A stretch of DNA of 64,000 bases from Acetobacterium malicum subsp. dehalogenans DSM 11527 (GTDB lineage: Bacteria; Bacillota; Clostridia; Eubacteriales; Eubacteriaceae): the NCBI RefSeq assembly GCF_000472665.1, contig NZ_AXAC01000007.1, positions 62,001 through 126,000 on the forward strand, read 5' to 3'. Shown here in pieces: positions 25,746-34,086 of the stretch (positions are counted from its first letter, which is position 1; each line of letters starts with the position of its first letter). The position numbers and the translations under genes were made by a program. The notes under the pieces were generated by a model. That model did no database searches. It worked only from the letters and a program-made list of their open reading frames with translations, and had not been told where the DNA came from.

Positions 25746-25784
25746 CTAACAATAGTCCCGAAATTCCGTTCTACTGCAACACAT
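25746..25784 (-). CDS. Possible Cys-rich leader peptide in the metY leader
   Basis: ATG at 25784 opens MCCSRTEFRDYC, stopping with TAG at 25746-25748, about 90 nt after the predicted transcription start. Three of 12 codons are Cys, including a tandem pair, recalling the metQ leader peptide. Only a weak GAGAG ribosome site precedes it, and a longer overlapping frame also exists in this leader, so it is tentative. Confidence 0.35.
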   Translation of the reverse strand: MCCSRTEFRDYC

Positions 25785-25861
25785 GCAAAAGTGTCTCTCA
25801 TCTAAAGTGCATAATTCATTGTTCAACATATTGCTTTGCCTCTTAAAAAATGTTATCATAT

Positions 25862-25908
25862 ATATCCTATATGATTTGTATGATAACTGATCGCTATTTG
25901 TTTGTCAA
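25862..25908 (-). promoter_or_regulatory. metY promoter with AAATCATATAGGATAT element
   Basis: Minus strand TTGACA (25908-25903), 17-bp spacer, TATCAT (25885-25880), then ACAAATCATATAGGATAT (25879-25862). ATAGGA matches the core of the known CymR consensus, and the element sits exactly where it does at the cysK and corrinoid-operon promoters. Confidence 0.75.
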
Positions 25909-26097
25909 TAACTTTTTATGCATTTTTTGTTCTTATATAAAGCACGAAACAAGCAGTTCTCTGCTTTGAATTCAGGCCAATACAGCAACCATCACTCTAA
26001 TCGGTCTGCAAAGTAGATCTCCAGCTGTGAGTGAATCTTGCCCCGTCCCTACGACTCTGGGACCATTTCAAAATTATCGTTATACCGTCCGATTTCA

Positions 26098-27789
26098 CTA
26101 TGCCGTTTTCTTATGCTTGTCGAAAGACAGACAGTCAACAAAAATCCGATCAAAGTTTTCACCATTGGACAATTCAATGACATCAATCTCATTGACCAGG
26201 CTTTCCATCTCATCGCGATATTTCTGATTGAGTAAAAAAGCCAGTCCGCCGGATTTTGAAGTATTGCCGACAAAGTCAATTTTGCCTTCAAATTCTTTTG
26301 GTAGCAGCCCGATATTTATTAGGCTCTTGGCCCGCAGATGAAAGCCGAAAGAACCAGCAATTTGAATCTCGTCAACATCCTCAGGCCGCAGTTCTTTGGC
26401 ATCCATTAAAAACTCAATGCCTGCCCGTACCGCTCCCTTTGCCAACTGCACCTGCCGGATATCTTTTTGCGAGAGGTATACCCCACTGGCAACTTCAAAG
26501 GCTATCTTCCCATCGATTTTCACCAGTCTGTTTCTCAGGTTCTGTTTCAAGTCGGCGTTATCCGGAGCTGCCAGTCGGCCCCGTTTGTCGATAACCTTAT
26601 GGACCACCAGTTCCCCCACAATGTCCAACAGACCGCTACCACAGATCCCAATGGCTTCGCCATCTTCAATGGTCCGGATGTCAATCTCACCGTGATCGTC
26701 AATTTCGAAATACTCGATCGCGCCTTTTTCGGCCCGCATTCCATAAGAAATATTCATCCCCTCAAATGCCGGTCCGGCGGCGGTTGAGGTCGCCGTTAAT
26801 GCGCCATGATCAGACAAAACCATCTCACCGTTGGTGCCGATATCGACAAATAAAGTAACCTGTTCTTTATCCTGAAGCCGGGTCGCTAAAACACCGGAGG
26901 TGATATCTGGCCCCACAAAGGAAGAAATAATCGGCGGCAGATAAATTGATCCCAGTGTGGAAATATCAAGGAGATGTTCTTCGTAACTTAAGCTACTTCC
27001 CCCTGTAATGGCTGGAGTATAGGGGTATTTACCCAGTGAATAAGGATTCACGTTAGCAGCCAGATGAATCATGCAGGTATTTCCGCTGAAAATTACTTCA
27101 TAGATATGCTTTTGTAAAACACCGGTATGGCTGGCCGCTTTTTCAATCAGTATATTCAGTTCTTTAATAATCATTGAGTACATCGTGTCCAGCCCTTTTT
27201 CATCAGAGGCAAATTTAATCCGTGATAAAACATCCTGGGCATGCTGGCTTTGGGGGTTTAGTGCTGAGACGGAGTGCAGTTCTTCACCGGTGTTAATATT
27301 GACCAGTGTTGCCACCAGCGTGGTGGTTCCGATGTCAACAACGACGCCATAATTCTGGGCTGCAGTATCCCCTTCTTCCTCACCTAAAATCTGGCCGCCG
27401 GCAGTTACAATAGTCTTGCCATTGCCGGTATATTCTTTTTTAATAAAGCTATTTATGTCAATATCAAAACTCTGGCCATGGTTTAATATTTGTAGTGTTT
27501 TGTTACGGTTTTTAGCAACGGCCTTAACATCCACATGACCAGTCACCCTGGTCTGACATGAAAGCACAAATCCCTGTTCTTTTTCCTCTTCTGGTAGTTG
27601 GTGTTTTCCGTATTCTTCCACATTTTTCAGGCTCGCTGCGGAAATCTTAACCTTGCATTTACCGCAAACCCCTTCAGAATTACAGGGTGATTCAATAATA
27701 ATCCCCAACTCTTGGGCGGCTGCTAAAATCGTCGTGCCTTTTTCCACCAGAATGGCTTTGTTTTCGCCGATAAAATTTACTTTTACCAT
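26098..27789 (-). CDS. Corrinoid-protein reductive activator (RACo-like: [2Fe-2S] plus ASKHA ATPase)
   Basis: This 563-residue protein has an N-terminal plant-type [2Fe-2S] domain with Cys36, Cys42, Cys45 and Cys78 (SPCNSEGVCGKC...SCQT), a linker, and a large actin-like ATPase domain (VVDIGTTTLVATLVN, FVDIGTNGEMVL, GSGLLDIVGEL, IAGSFGFHL). RACo proteins use ATP to reduce accidentally oxidised Co(II) corrinoid proteins back to Co(I). It is the last gene of the corrinoid operon and presumably reactivates the corrinoid protein encoded at 31783. Length and domain order are typical. Confidence 0.92.
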   Translation of the reverse strand: MVKVNFIGENKAILVEKGTTILAAAQELGIIIESPCNSEGVCGKCKVKISAASLKNVEEYGKHQLPEEEKEQGFVLSCQTRVTGHVDVKAVAKNRNKTLQILNHGQSFDIDINSFIKKEYTGNGKTIVTAGGQILGEEEGDTAAQNYGVVVDIGTTTLVATLVNINTGEELHSVSALNPQSQHAQDVLSRIKFASDEKGLDTMYSMIIKELNILIEKAASHTGVLQKHIYEVIFSGNTCMIHLAANVNPYSLGKYPYTPAITGGSSLSYEEHLLDISTLGSIYLPPIISSFVGPDITSGVLATRLQDKEQVTLFVDIGTNGEMVLSDHGALTATSTAAGPAFEGMNISYGMRAEKGAIEYFEIDDHGEIDIRTIEDGEAIGICGSGLLDIVGELVVHKVIDKRGRLAAPDNADLKQNLRNRLVKIDGKIAFEVASGVYLSQKDIRQVQLAKGAVRAGIEFLMDAKELRPEDVDEIQIAGSFGFHLRAKSLINIGLLPKEFEGKIDFVGNTSKSGGLAFLLNQKYRDEMESLVNEIDVIELSNGENFDRIFVDCLSFDKHKKTA

Positions 27790-27795
27790 AATTCG

Positions 27796-28818
27796 TTACG
27801 CCCCCTTTACCCGATTCGTCATTGCTGTTATATTTGCCAGTGGTGTGGAGGTACTGAGTCCACAAGCTGGCGCAATAATATCAATGCCATCCAATTTAAG
27901 CTTTTCGGTTTGCTTAGCAACCTTTTCGGCTTCACCAAATTCCAGCAGATAGGTACTTAGGTTCCCCATGGTGGTTAATTCAGGATAGTCTTCTTTCAAT
28001 TTTCGCAAGCTAATCGAAGAATCAGTACTGATCGCATCGGACTTAATTGCTGGCACAAATTTTCTAACCGCATTCATTTTTCCGCAAATGTGAACAATAA
28101 CCGGGGTATTGGTTTCATGAATCGCATCGATGATTTTGTTGAGATAACGCACCGCATATTCATCAAACATCGCCGGTCCCAAGATTTCTCCGGTGGCAGT
28201 GGGATCAGCAATGGTAATCACACTGGCGCCGCCTTCCACCATCAGCTTAGCCAATTCAATGATATGATTGGTGGCATAATCAACCACCCGATGGGCTTCG
28301 GCAGGATTCTTCCGGAGTTCTTTTAAAAATGGAATCGGGTCAACCAGTGATGCGGCGGTACTAAGCGGCCCGGTGATACTACCAAATACCGGTATGTCTG
28401 AATATTCTTTTGATAACTGATAGGTTGCTTCAATAATCGCATTAACCCGCTTATTTTTTGCCATCGCGCCTAAGTCCTGATAAAGGACTTCTTTAACCGA
28501 TGGAAACACTTCTTTTTGTATTTTTGGTTCACAGGCCAGGGTTCCATAATTAATTTCACTACCCAGTACCTCTGCTTCTACGGTCATGCAAAAGGGAATA
28601 CCGAAGTTCTCAAAACCGGTGTTTTCCTGAACATCATTGGCAATCTCTGCCATTAATTGACTATCGTGATGGCCATCCGGTAAGGTGTGGCCAGTTTTAT
28701 TCATTACATCAACGATGGCTGAATTCATCATCCCACCGGGACAGATAACCGGTGCCCGATCAACAGATTCTTTATTTAAGGAACGGATGATCCGTTCCTT
28801 TGGGGTTAAATCATTCAT
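27796..28818 (-). CDS. MtaA/UroD-family methylcobamide methyltransferase
   Basis: This 340-residue protein begins DLTPKERIIRSLNKESVDRAPVICPGG, typical of MtaA-like proteins, and carries the zinc set HICGK and IIAPACGLSTSTP. MtaA enzymes move a methyl group between a corrinoid protein and a thiol or other acceptor. Together with the second UroD-type gene at 30652 it provides the two half-reactions around the corrinoid protein. The acceptor in acetogens would more likely be tetrahydrofolate or homocysteine than coenzyme M. It ends 6 bp before the RACo-like gene. Confidence 0.88.
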   Translation of the reverse strand: MNDLTPKERIIRSLNKESVDRAPVICPGGMMNSAIVDVMNKTGHTLPDGHHDSQLMAEIANDVQENTGFENFGIPFCMTVEAEVLGSEINYGTLACEPKIQKEVFPSVKEVLYQDLGAMAKNKRVNAIIEATYQLSKEYSDIPVFGSITGPLSTAASLVDPIPFLKELRKNPAEAHRVVDYATNHIIELAKLMVEGGASVITIADPTATGEILGPAMFDEYAVRYLNKIIDAIHETNTPVIVHICGKMNAVRKFVPAIKSDAISTDSSISLRKLKEDYPELTTMGNLSTYLLEFGEAEKVAKQTEKLKLDGIDIIAPACGLSTSTPLANITAMTNRVKGA

Positions 28819-28870
28819 CTAAAATTCCTCATTTCTTTTTATTTTCAGGCTTCTATAGTCTTTTGAAATT

Positions 28871-29542
28871 TCACGTTCTTCCAGCATTTTTTGAAAAATA
28901 CGCTTCTCTAATTTCCTGCCTTGGGAGCAGCGTTATGAAATTGGCTTCATCCCAGGGACCGGTTATAATTTTTTCAATAAAGCCGATTTCACCTTTAACT
29001 GTCTGATATTCGGCTTCAAACAGCTTTGCAATTTCTCGGGATTGCTCAATTACCTCTTCCTTGGGTTCTGCCGATGTTTCAATAAACAAAACTTTTTTAT
29101 AGCCATCATACATTTTTTCCAGCATCCGCTTGGCTTTTTTTTCGCCCAAACGATCATAAATTCGGCGATAGTCTGCGAGAATGCTCTTTTCGGTAATCAT
29201 CCAGCCATTGCTGAGATAAAAGGTTCCAATTTCACTCTGAAAATCGCAGGCTCTACAGGTATCTGAGCACATAAAGATCGAAATACAATCATGTACTCTG
29301 GGAATAATCAGTTGACTGGCTTTAGAAATCAAACCATTAGCTGCCCCACCACACAAACCAAAAGCCAGGATGATTTTTTGATAATTCTGGGAAGCATCAA
29401 TAAGCCGTTGGAGCTCGACCTTTAGTTTCTGGGGGTATAAATGAAAGTCCATCGAGACAAATTCAAAATCCCGCTCCGGAATGGGCATCAATTTCTCTAT
29501 TTCCGCCTGCATGACCTCACAGGCAATCACTTTGACGTTCAT
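28871..29542 (-). CDS. DUF1638 family protein
   Basis: This 223-residue protein starts MNVKVIACEVMQAEI and contains YQKIILAFGLCGGAANGL and PRVHDCISIFM, the Cys- and His-containing core of DUF1638. Members are repeatedly found beside corrinoid methyltransferases, with unknown biochemical role. The Cys/His residues suggest metal or corrinoid binding. It starts 1 bp after the CobW-like gene stop and precedes the MtaA-like gene. Confidence 0.8.
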   Translation of the reverse strand: MNVKVIACEVMQAEIEKLMPIPERDFEFVSMDFHLYPQKLKVELQRLIDASQNYQKIILAFGLCGGAANGLISKASQLIIPRVHDCISIFMCSDTCRACDFQSEIGTFYLSNGWMITEKSILADYRRIYDRLGEKKAKRMLEKMYDGYKKVLFIETSAEPKEEVIEQSREIAKLFEAEYQTVKGEIGFIEKIITGPWDEANFITLLPRQEIREAYFSKNAGRT

Positions 29543-29543
29543 A

Positions 29544-30500
29544 TCAGAAAACGGTGTCCAGAATGGCCTGATTCAGATCATGGCCAATTACGGTAATACG
29601 CCCGATTTCATCAGGTTCAGATGCCCTTATTTCCAGGGCATTGGGGACAAAATCAAACTCCACCCAATTGACCCCATCAATCTGAACCTTGCCCTTTGAC
29701 CGGACTACTTTTCCAAAAATCGCCTCATCCTTCAAACTTTCAAAGATACTTTCTAATTGAGTTACCGGAAATATCTTTGGCGTTTCGATGCCCCAGCTTG
29801 TAAAAATATCATGATTATGATCGTCATCATCGTGATCGTGGTCATCATCGTCAAACTCCAGATCAAACGCACTTAAATCCTCGTCCCGGGAAATTTGTTG
29901 CCCATCCGCTTCAGAAAGCCCAATCAGTTCAATGCCACTCAAATCATCCCAGGGCGTGGTCACAATCGATGCCGTATCATTGATTTCCCGTATTTTCGAA
30001 ACCACCTTGCCTAACTCCTCATCATCGACGTTCTGGGTACGACTTAAGAGAATGGTACTGGCGTGAATGATCTGATCCCCATAAAATTCACTGAACAGCT
30101 CGGTGAATTCCTCATACATGGTCACATCGACGGCGGCAATCACCAGATTGAGATGAATGTCATTATCTTCCTCAAGTATCTTGACAATTTTGACGATTTC
30201 CGACAGTTTACCGACCCCCGATGGTTCAATGATGATTCTTTCTGTTTCTTTCGATTTAATGATTTCTCGCAAAGTATTGGTAAAATCAATCACGGTAGAA
30301 CAGCAGATACACCCGGCCTTGATTTCCTTTATTTCAATGTTGTATTTTTTTAGAAATGCCCCATCGATTGGAATTTCGCCAAACTCATTTTCAATCAGCG
30401 TTATTTTTTTTGAATACACATTTTCATCGATCAGCTTCTTTATTAATGTGGTTTTACCGGCACCAAAAAAACCAGAAAAAATATCAATTTGTATTGTCAT
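29544..30500 (-). CDS. CobW/G3E GTPase with Asp/His-rich metal-binding loop
   Basis: This 318-residue G3E GTPase shows Walker A GFFGAGKTTLIKKL, the metal motif KAGCICCS (CxCC) and EPSGVGKLSE. A low-complexity Asp/His stretch (DDDDHDHDDDDHNHD) spans about residues 222-236, followed by a CobW C-domain. G3E proteins deliver Zn, Co or Ni to client enzymes. Inside a corrinoid methyltransferase operon it probably metallates the zinc-dependent UroD-type methyltransferases or assists cobalt handling (inference). Confidence 0.9.
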   Translation of the reverse strand: MTIQIDIFSGFFGAGKTTLIKKLIDENVYSKKITLIENEFGEIPIDGAFLKKYNIEIKEIKAGCICCSTVIDFTNTLREIIKSKETERIIIEPSGVGKLSEIVKIVKILEEDNDIHLNLVIAAVDVTMYEEFTELFSEFYGDQIIHASTILLSRTQNVDDEELGKVVSKIREINDTASIVTTPWDDLSGIELIGLSEADGQQISRDEDLSAFDLEFDDDDHDHDDDDHNHDIFTSWGIETPKIFPVTQLESIFESLKDEAIFGKVVRSKGKVQIDGVNWVEFDFVPNALEIRASEPDEIGRITVIGHDLNQAILDTVF

Positions 30501-30549
30501 ACGATCACTTTCCTATCTGTTAATCATTGAACTAGTCATTTATAAACTC

Positions 30550-30582
30550 AATGACAACAATCTTGGTTAAATTGTTGTCATT
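30550..30582. other. Intercistronic 12-bp hairpin in the corrinoid operon
   Basis: AATGACAACAAT (30550-30561) and ATTGTTGTCATT (30571-30582) pair perfectly with a 9-nt loop, between the UroD-type gene and the CobW-like gene. No T-run follows on the minus strand, so it looks more like an RNA processing or stability element than a terminator. Confidence 0.55.
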
Positions 30583-30651
30583 GATCACTTGGATTTAATT
30601 CATTTTTATTGTTCTGTTGAATTTATTTTACTTCGACCTATTGTTTGGAAA

Positions 30652-31731
30652 TTACTTTATCGACCAACGCCCGTATCGTCTGGAAGCTTCCACCATTGCT
30701 GCTGCATTTAGTAAATTACCATTGGGCGGGAACTCACAGCCAGAAGAAAGGATAAAGCCGGCATTGTGTTTTTTAAATAAATCCAGTTGCCTTTTGACAT
30801 CTTCCAATACCTCATCGGCAGTAAATACGAGACCGGTTTCGGCGGGATCGGAATATCCGATGGTGATAATCTTATCACCCCAGGTTTTGGCATGTTCTTC
30901 CCAATCTTTGGCACCATGGGCCGGGTGAGCAACCGAGATCGCCACCGGATCAGACCACTTGATCACTTCTTCAAAATAAACACCACCACCGCAATTGTGG
31001 ATGGCCACTGCTGAACCGGCCGCTCGAATCGCATCGGCAAGGCGTTTTAGATATGGGCCTTCGAATTTTTCCCAGGTTGTGTTTCTCAAAACAGTTCCTG
31101 ATGAATACAGGGGATCTATAACAATGGAATGGGCCCCCGCTTCAATCTGAGCAACAGCATACTCAATAAGAACATCGGTGATAACATCAACTGCCCCCAG
31201 AACTTCTTCTGGGTGTTTGATCAGATCCACAAACAGCTCCTTATGACCTCTAATTTGCGACAAAACCCCCAGCGGGCCATAGACAAATCCGAAGATGGCA
31301 ACTTCATTGCCTTTTGCTTCTGATAAACCTCTGACCGTATCGACAACCTGCTTCATCCGTGTGGTCTCTCTCGGGTTAATTTTTTTGATCTTGTCGTATT
31401 CCCCAGCTGTTTTTATATACTGGTTGTTAAAATCAGGATAGGCGGTACTGAATTTAGGAAAAATTAGTTCCTGGCCGAAGTCAGCCGCTTCAACAGAAAG
31501 GTCGACCAGCAGCAAAAAGGCATCCTGACCGATTAGTTCCTGGGCTGCCAGGAGACTTTGGGTCGCAATTTCGGCATCCTGAGACCATTTATCATAACGT
31601 GATCCGATCACCCGATAGGAAGCGCCGCAGACCAGGGGAATCGCCGGAATCCGGTCAACTTCTTTTCGTTGCAGAGTCAGAACAACGCGTTCCAGTGATG
31701 TTATTTCTTCATTTCTTTGTATCAATGACAT
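30652..31731 (-). CDS. UroD-family corrinoid methyltransferase (next to the corrinoid protein)
   Basis: This 359-residue protein has AIHNCGGGVYFEEVIKW and FILSSGCEFPPNGNLLNAAAM, supplying His-x-Cys and a late Cys for zinc, and VDRIPAIPLVCGASYRV near the start. It is encoded directly after the corrinoid protein. This pairing resembles MtsA/MtsB-type and related systems that demethylate methylthio compounds. Ribosome site GGAGGAAAT. The substrate is inferred from the sulfur-type promoter of the operon, not from the protein. Confidence 0.85.
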   Translation of the reverse strand: MSLIQRNEEITSLERVVLTLQRKEVDRIPAIPLVCGASYRVIGSRYDKWSQDAEIATQSLLAAQELIGQDAFLLLVDLSVEAADFGQELIFPKFSTAYPDFNNQYIKTAGEYDKIKKINPRETTRMKQVVDTVRGLSEAKGNEVAIFGFVYGPLGVLSQIRGHKELFVDLIKHPEEVLGAVDVITDVLIEYAVAQIEAGAHSIVIDPLYSSGTVLRNTTWEKFEGPYLKRLADAIRAAGSAVAIHNCGGGVYFEEVIKWSDPVAISVAHPAHGAKDWEEHAKTWGDKIITIGYSDPAETGLVFTADEVLEDVKRQLDLFKKHNAGFILSSGCEFPPNGNLLNAAAMVEASRRYGRWSIK

Positions 31732-31782
31732 CGATGATTTCCTCCAATTTAATCGTCTTTGCGTATTTTTGTGAATTTTTTC

Positions 31783-32448
31783 TTAGAGCTCATTTCCATA
31801 TGCGGCAACAATGTTGTTCGCCAATTTTACCGCTTCGGCAGCATTCTCTGCATAGCCATCGGCACCAATCTTGTCAGCATAGGATTGGGAAACCGGACCA
31901 CCACCGATTAAGACCTTATAGTCTTCTCTTATTTTTTCTTCGACTAAAATTTCGACGACCTCGTTCATACCTTCCATGGTCGTTGTCATTAATGTTGAAA
32001 TGAAAATGAATTCAGCTTGTTCTTCTTTAGCTCGTTCCACAAAAGTAGTTGGAGAAACATCACGTCCCAGATCCACAATATCATAGCCGCCGGTTTCCAG
32101 CATAATCTTTACCAGATTCTTTCCGATATCGTGGGTATCCCCTTCAATTACGCCAATGACGGCTTTTCGTTTGGTTTCGTGTGAGTTAATCTTAATATGG
32201 GGTTTTAGGATATTTAGACCCGAATACATGGCGTCCGAGCACATTAATAATTCGGGTACAAAGTATTCTTCTTCATCAAATAATTTTCCTGCCTGATTCA
32301 TCCCAACGGTCAGTCCATTGACGATAGCTTCATAGGCATCAATTCCTTCAGCGATCACCTGATTACTGAGTTCAATGGTTAAATCCTCATCCATGTCTAC
32401 AATTGACGCTGCCAGTTTGTCGAATAATTCCTGTTTGTTTAAAGACAT
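31783..32448 (-). CDS. Methyl-accepting corrinoid protein (MtaC/MtbC/MtsB-like)
   Basis: This 221-residue protein has a helical cap domain (about 1-90) followed by a B12-binding Rossmann domain. GDTHDIGKNL contains the Asp104-x-His106-x-x-Gly109 motif, whose His replaces dimethylbenzimidazole as lower cobalt ligand. VDLGRDVSP and IGGGPVSQSYADKIGADGYAENA complete the fold. It carries the methyl group between the two UroD-type methyltransferases and is reactivated by the RACo-like protein. It is the first gene of a six-gene operon under the sulfur-type promoter. Confidence 0.94.
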   Translation of the reverse strand: MSLNKQELFDKLAASIVDMDEDLTIELSNQVIAEGIDAYEAIVNGLTVGMNQAGKLFDEEEYFVPELLMCSDAMYSGLNILKPHIKINSHETKRKAVIGVIEGDTHDIGKNLVKIMLETGGYDIVDLGRDVSPTTFVERAKEEQAEFIFISTLMTTTMEGMNEVVEILVEEKIREDYKVLIGGGPVSQSYADKIGADGYAENAAEAVKLANNIVAAYGNEL

Positions 32449-32477
32449 TTAATAACTTCCTCCTTGATTAACATACA

Positions 32478-32529
32478 TCTCCTATATGTTTGGTAGGATT
32501 ATTATATTAGATGCTTTTTCATTTGTCAA
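32478..32529 (-). promoter_or_regulatory. Corrinoid-operon promoter with CATATAGGA element
   Basis: Minus strand consensus TTGACA (32529-32524), 17-bp spacer, perfect TATAAT (32506-32501), then CCTACCAAACATATAGGAG (32497-32479). The element overlaps the expected start site as at cysK and metY, predicting repression when sulfur is ample. Confidence 0.78.
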
Positions 32530-32569
32530 TATTTTTTTACACTAAACTGATATGATTAATTCCATACAT

Positions 32570-32616
32570 AAAAAGGCATGATTTGAAGCAGCTGCTTCAA
32601 ATCATGCCTTTTTTAA
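32570..32616 (-). terminator. Perfect-palindrome terminator of the cysK-cymR operon
   Basis: GGCATGATTTGAAGCAG is followed at once by its exact reverse complement, giving a 34-bp palindrome without spacer, flanked by A5 and T6. It lies about 75 bp after the cymR-like stop and before the corrinoid-operon promoter. Confidence 0.85.
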
Positions 32617-32688
32617 TAATATCTATACATCAGTTCGACTGCCTGAATCCTTTCAAATTACCCCGAAATAAACCAAAAGCAAGCTGAA

Positions 32689-33123
32689 TCAGATGTAATA
32701 CTCGCAATTACCTTTTTCGTGATAGCGTCTCACTAGCTCAGCCAGGGTAATATTATCCACCACCTGATCAATGGCATCTTTGATTTCCTGCCAGACATCT
32801 GCGGTGACGTGGCGATCTGCTTGCTCGTAAACTCCTGCTTCATCACTCAAAATAACTGGTGACAACTCACCTTCCAGTAACCGCACAATCATCCCGACGG
32901 TATAATCTTCCGGGGGACTGGCCAACTGATAACCGCCCTGAGAACCACGAACGCTGCGAACAAAGCCAGCTCGTGAAATCTGGGTAATGATCTGTTCCAA
33001 ATATTTTTCTGAAATCTCCTGGCGCTCAGCAATCCGCTTAATGGGAATGTATTCCCCGGTGTTATTAATCGCCAGGTCCAGCATTAAACGCAAGGCATAC
33101 CTGCCCTTAGTGGAAATTTTCAT
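32689..33123 (-). CDS. cymR: Rrf2-family regulator, CymR-like
   Basis: This 144-residue protein begins [18 protein letters not shown] and has the winged helix KYLEQIITQISRAGFVRSVRG and GGYQLASPPEDYTVG, close to Bacillus CymR. The three Cys residues that bind an Fe-S cluster in IscR are missing; the only Cys is at the C-terminus (GNCEYYI). CymR represses cysteine and methionine uptake and synthesis genes together with cysteine synthase. Here it overlaps cysK by 1 bp, matching that partnership. It is the likely reader of the shared element at five promoters in this window (inference). Confidence 0.87.
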   Translation of the reverse strand: MKISTKGRYALRLMLDLAINNTGEYIPIKRIAERQEISEKYLEQIITQISRAGFVRSVRGSQGGYQLASPPEDYTVGMIVRLLEGELSPVILSDEAGVYEQADRHVTADVWQEIKDAIDQVVDNITLAELVRRYHEKGNCEYYI

Positions 33124-34052
33124 TACTGAAATAAGCCCGTTGACAGATAACGTTCACCGGTGTCTGGCAATAGAACCACAATCGTTTTGCCTTTATTTTC
33201 TGGTCGTTTTGCCAATTCGGTAGCTGCGTAGATGGCTGCCCCGGAAGAAATTCCCACTAACAGTCCTTCGCGCCGGCCCACTTCCTTGGATGTCAGGAAA
33301 GCATTTTCATTGCTGACCTTAATGATTTCATCATATATCGCGGTATTAAGGACTCCAGGAACAAACCCGGCACCAATTCCCTGGATTTTATGTGGGCCAG
33401 GATTTCCGCCTGATAACACGGGAGAAGCCTCCGGCTCAACAGCAACGATTTTTACCCCGGGCTTCTTTTCTTTTAAAACTTCACCGACCCCGGTAATGGT
33501 TCCGCCGGTTCCGATTCCGGAGACAAAGATGTCCACTTCACCATCGGTGTCATTCCAGATTTCCACAGCCGTGGTTTTCCGATGAATTTCGGGATTAGCC
33601 GGATTCTCGAACTGTTGCGGTACAAACGCATTAGGGGTGCTTTCAGCCAACTCCTGAGCCTTGGCAATGGCGCCCTTCATTCCCAGTGAACCGGGAGTTA
33701 AAACCAGTTTCGCCCCTAAAGCAGAAACCAGGTTACGGCGTTCAATACTCATTGTTTCGGGCATCGTTAAGATTAAGCGGTACCCTTTTGCAGCGGCTAC
33801 AAACGCCAGACCAACACCGGTATTACCACTGGTCGGCTCAATAATCACCGAATCTTGATTGATCAGACCAGCTTTTTCGGCCGCATCAATCATGGCAAAA
33901 CCGATTCGATCTTTAACAGAGGATAAAGGGTTAAAATACTCAAGTTTTGCAATTACTTTTGCTTCCAGGTTCAGATTTTTTTCATAGTTTACCAGTTCCA
34001 GAAGGGGGGTGTTTCCAATTAAGTCGGTCAGATTTTTTGCTATTTTTGACAT
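33123..34052 (-). CDS. cysK: Cysteine synthase A (O-acetylserine sulfhydrylase)
   Basis: This 309-residue fold type II PLP enzyme has [18 protein letters not shown] with the PLP Lys, [33 protein letters not shown] and [10 protein letters not shown], all as in CysK. It makes cysteine from O-acetylserine and sulfide and in Firmicutes also forms a regulatory complex with CymR. It is the first gene of a two-gene operon with the cymR-like regulator and has a strong promoter with the shared sulfur element, so autoregulation is expected. Confidence 0.93.
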   Translation of the reverse strand: MSKIAKNLTDLIGNTPLLELVNYEKNLNLEAKVIAKLEYFNPLSSVKDRIGFAMIDAAEKAGLINQDSVIIEPTSGNTGVGLAFVAAAKGYRLILTMPETMSIERRNLVSALGAKLVLTPGSLGMKGAIAKAQELAESTPNAFVPQQFENPANPEIHRKTTAVEIWNDTDGEVDIFVSGIGTGGTITGVGEVLKEKKPGVKIVAVEPEASPVLSGGNPGPHKIQGIGAGFVPGVLNTAIYDEIIKVSNENAFLTSKEVGRREGLLVGISSGAAIYAATELAKRPENKGKTIVVLLPDTGERYLSTGLFQ

Positions 34053-34086
34053 CGTGATACCTCATTTCTTATATCATTTCATATTA

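Larger units (their letters stand above)
25561..26097 (-). other. 537-bp intergenic region holding the metY leader
   Basis: This region contains the metY promoter, the possible Cys leader and a 12-bp direct repeat, TTTTGATCTACT, at 25589-25600 and 25659-25670. It also has a TTTCTTAAGAAA palindrome at 25685-25696 beside an AAAGGAG motif with no start codon in register. The part from 25910 to 26097 lies downstream of the RACo-like gene and shows a small GTCCC/GGGAC hairpin but no clear terminator. I found no S-box, T-box or cobalamin riboswitch core. Confidence 0.5.

Noticed and set aside
24116-26097. Possible SAM (S-box), T-box or cobalamin riboswitch before metA and metY
   Set aside because: I looked for the conserved cores on the minus strand and found none; the leaders instead contain a promoter element and short frames.
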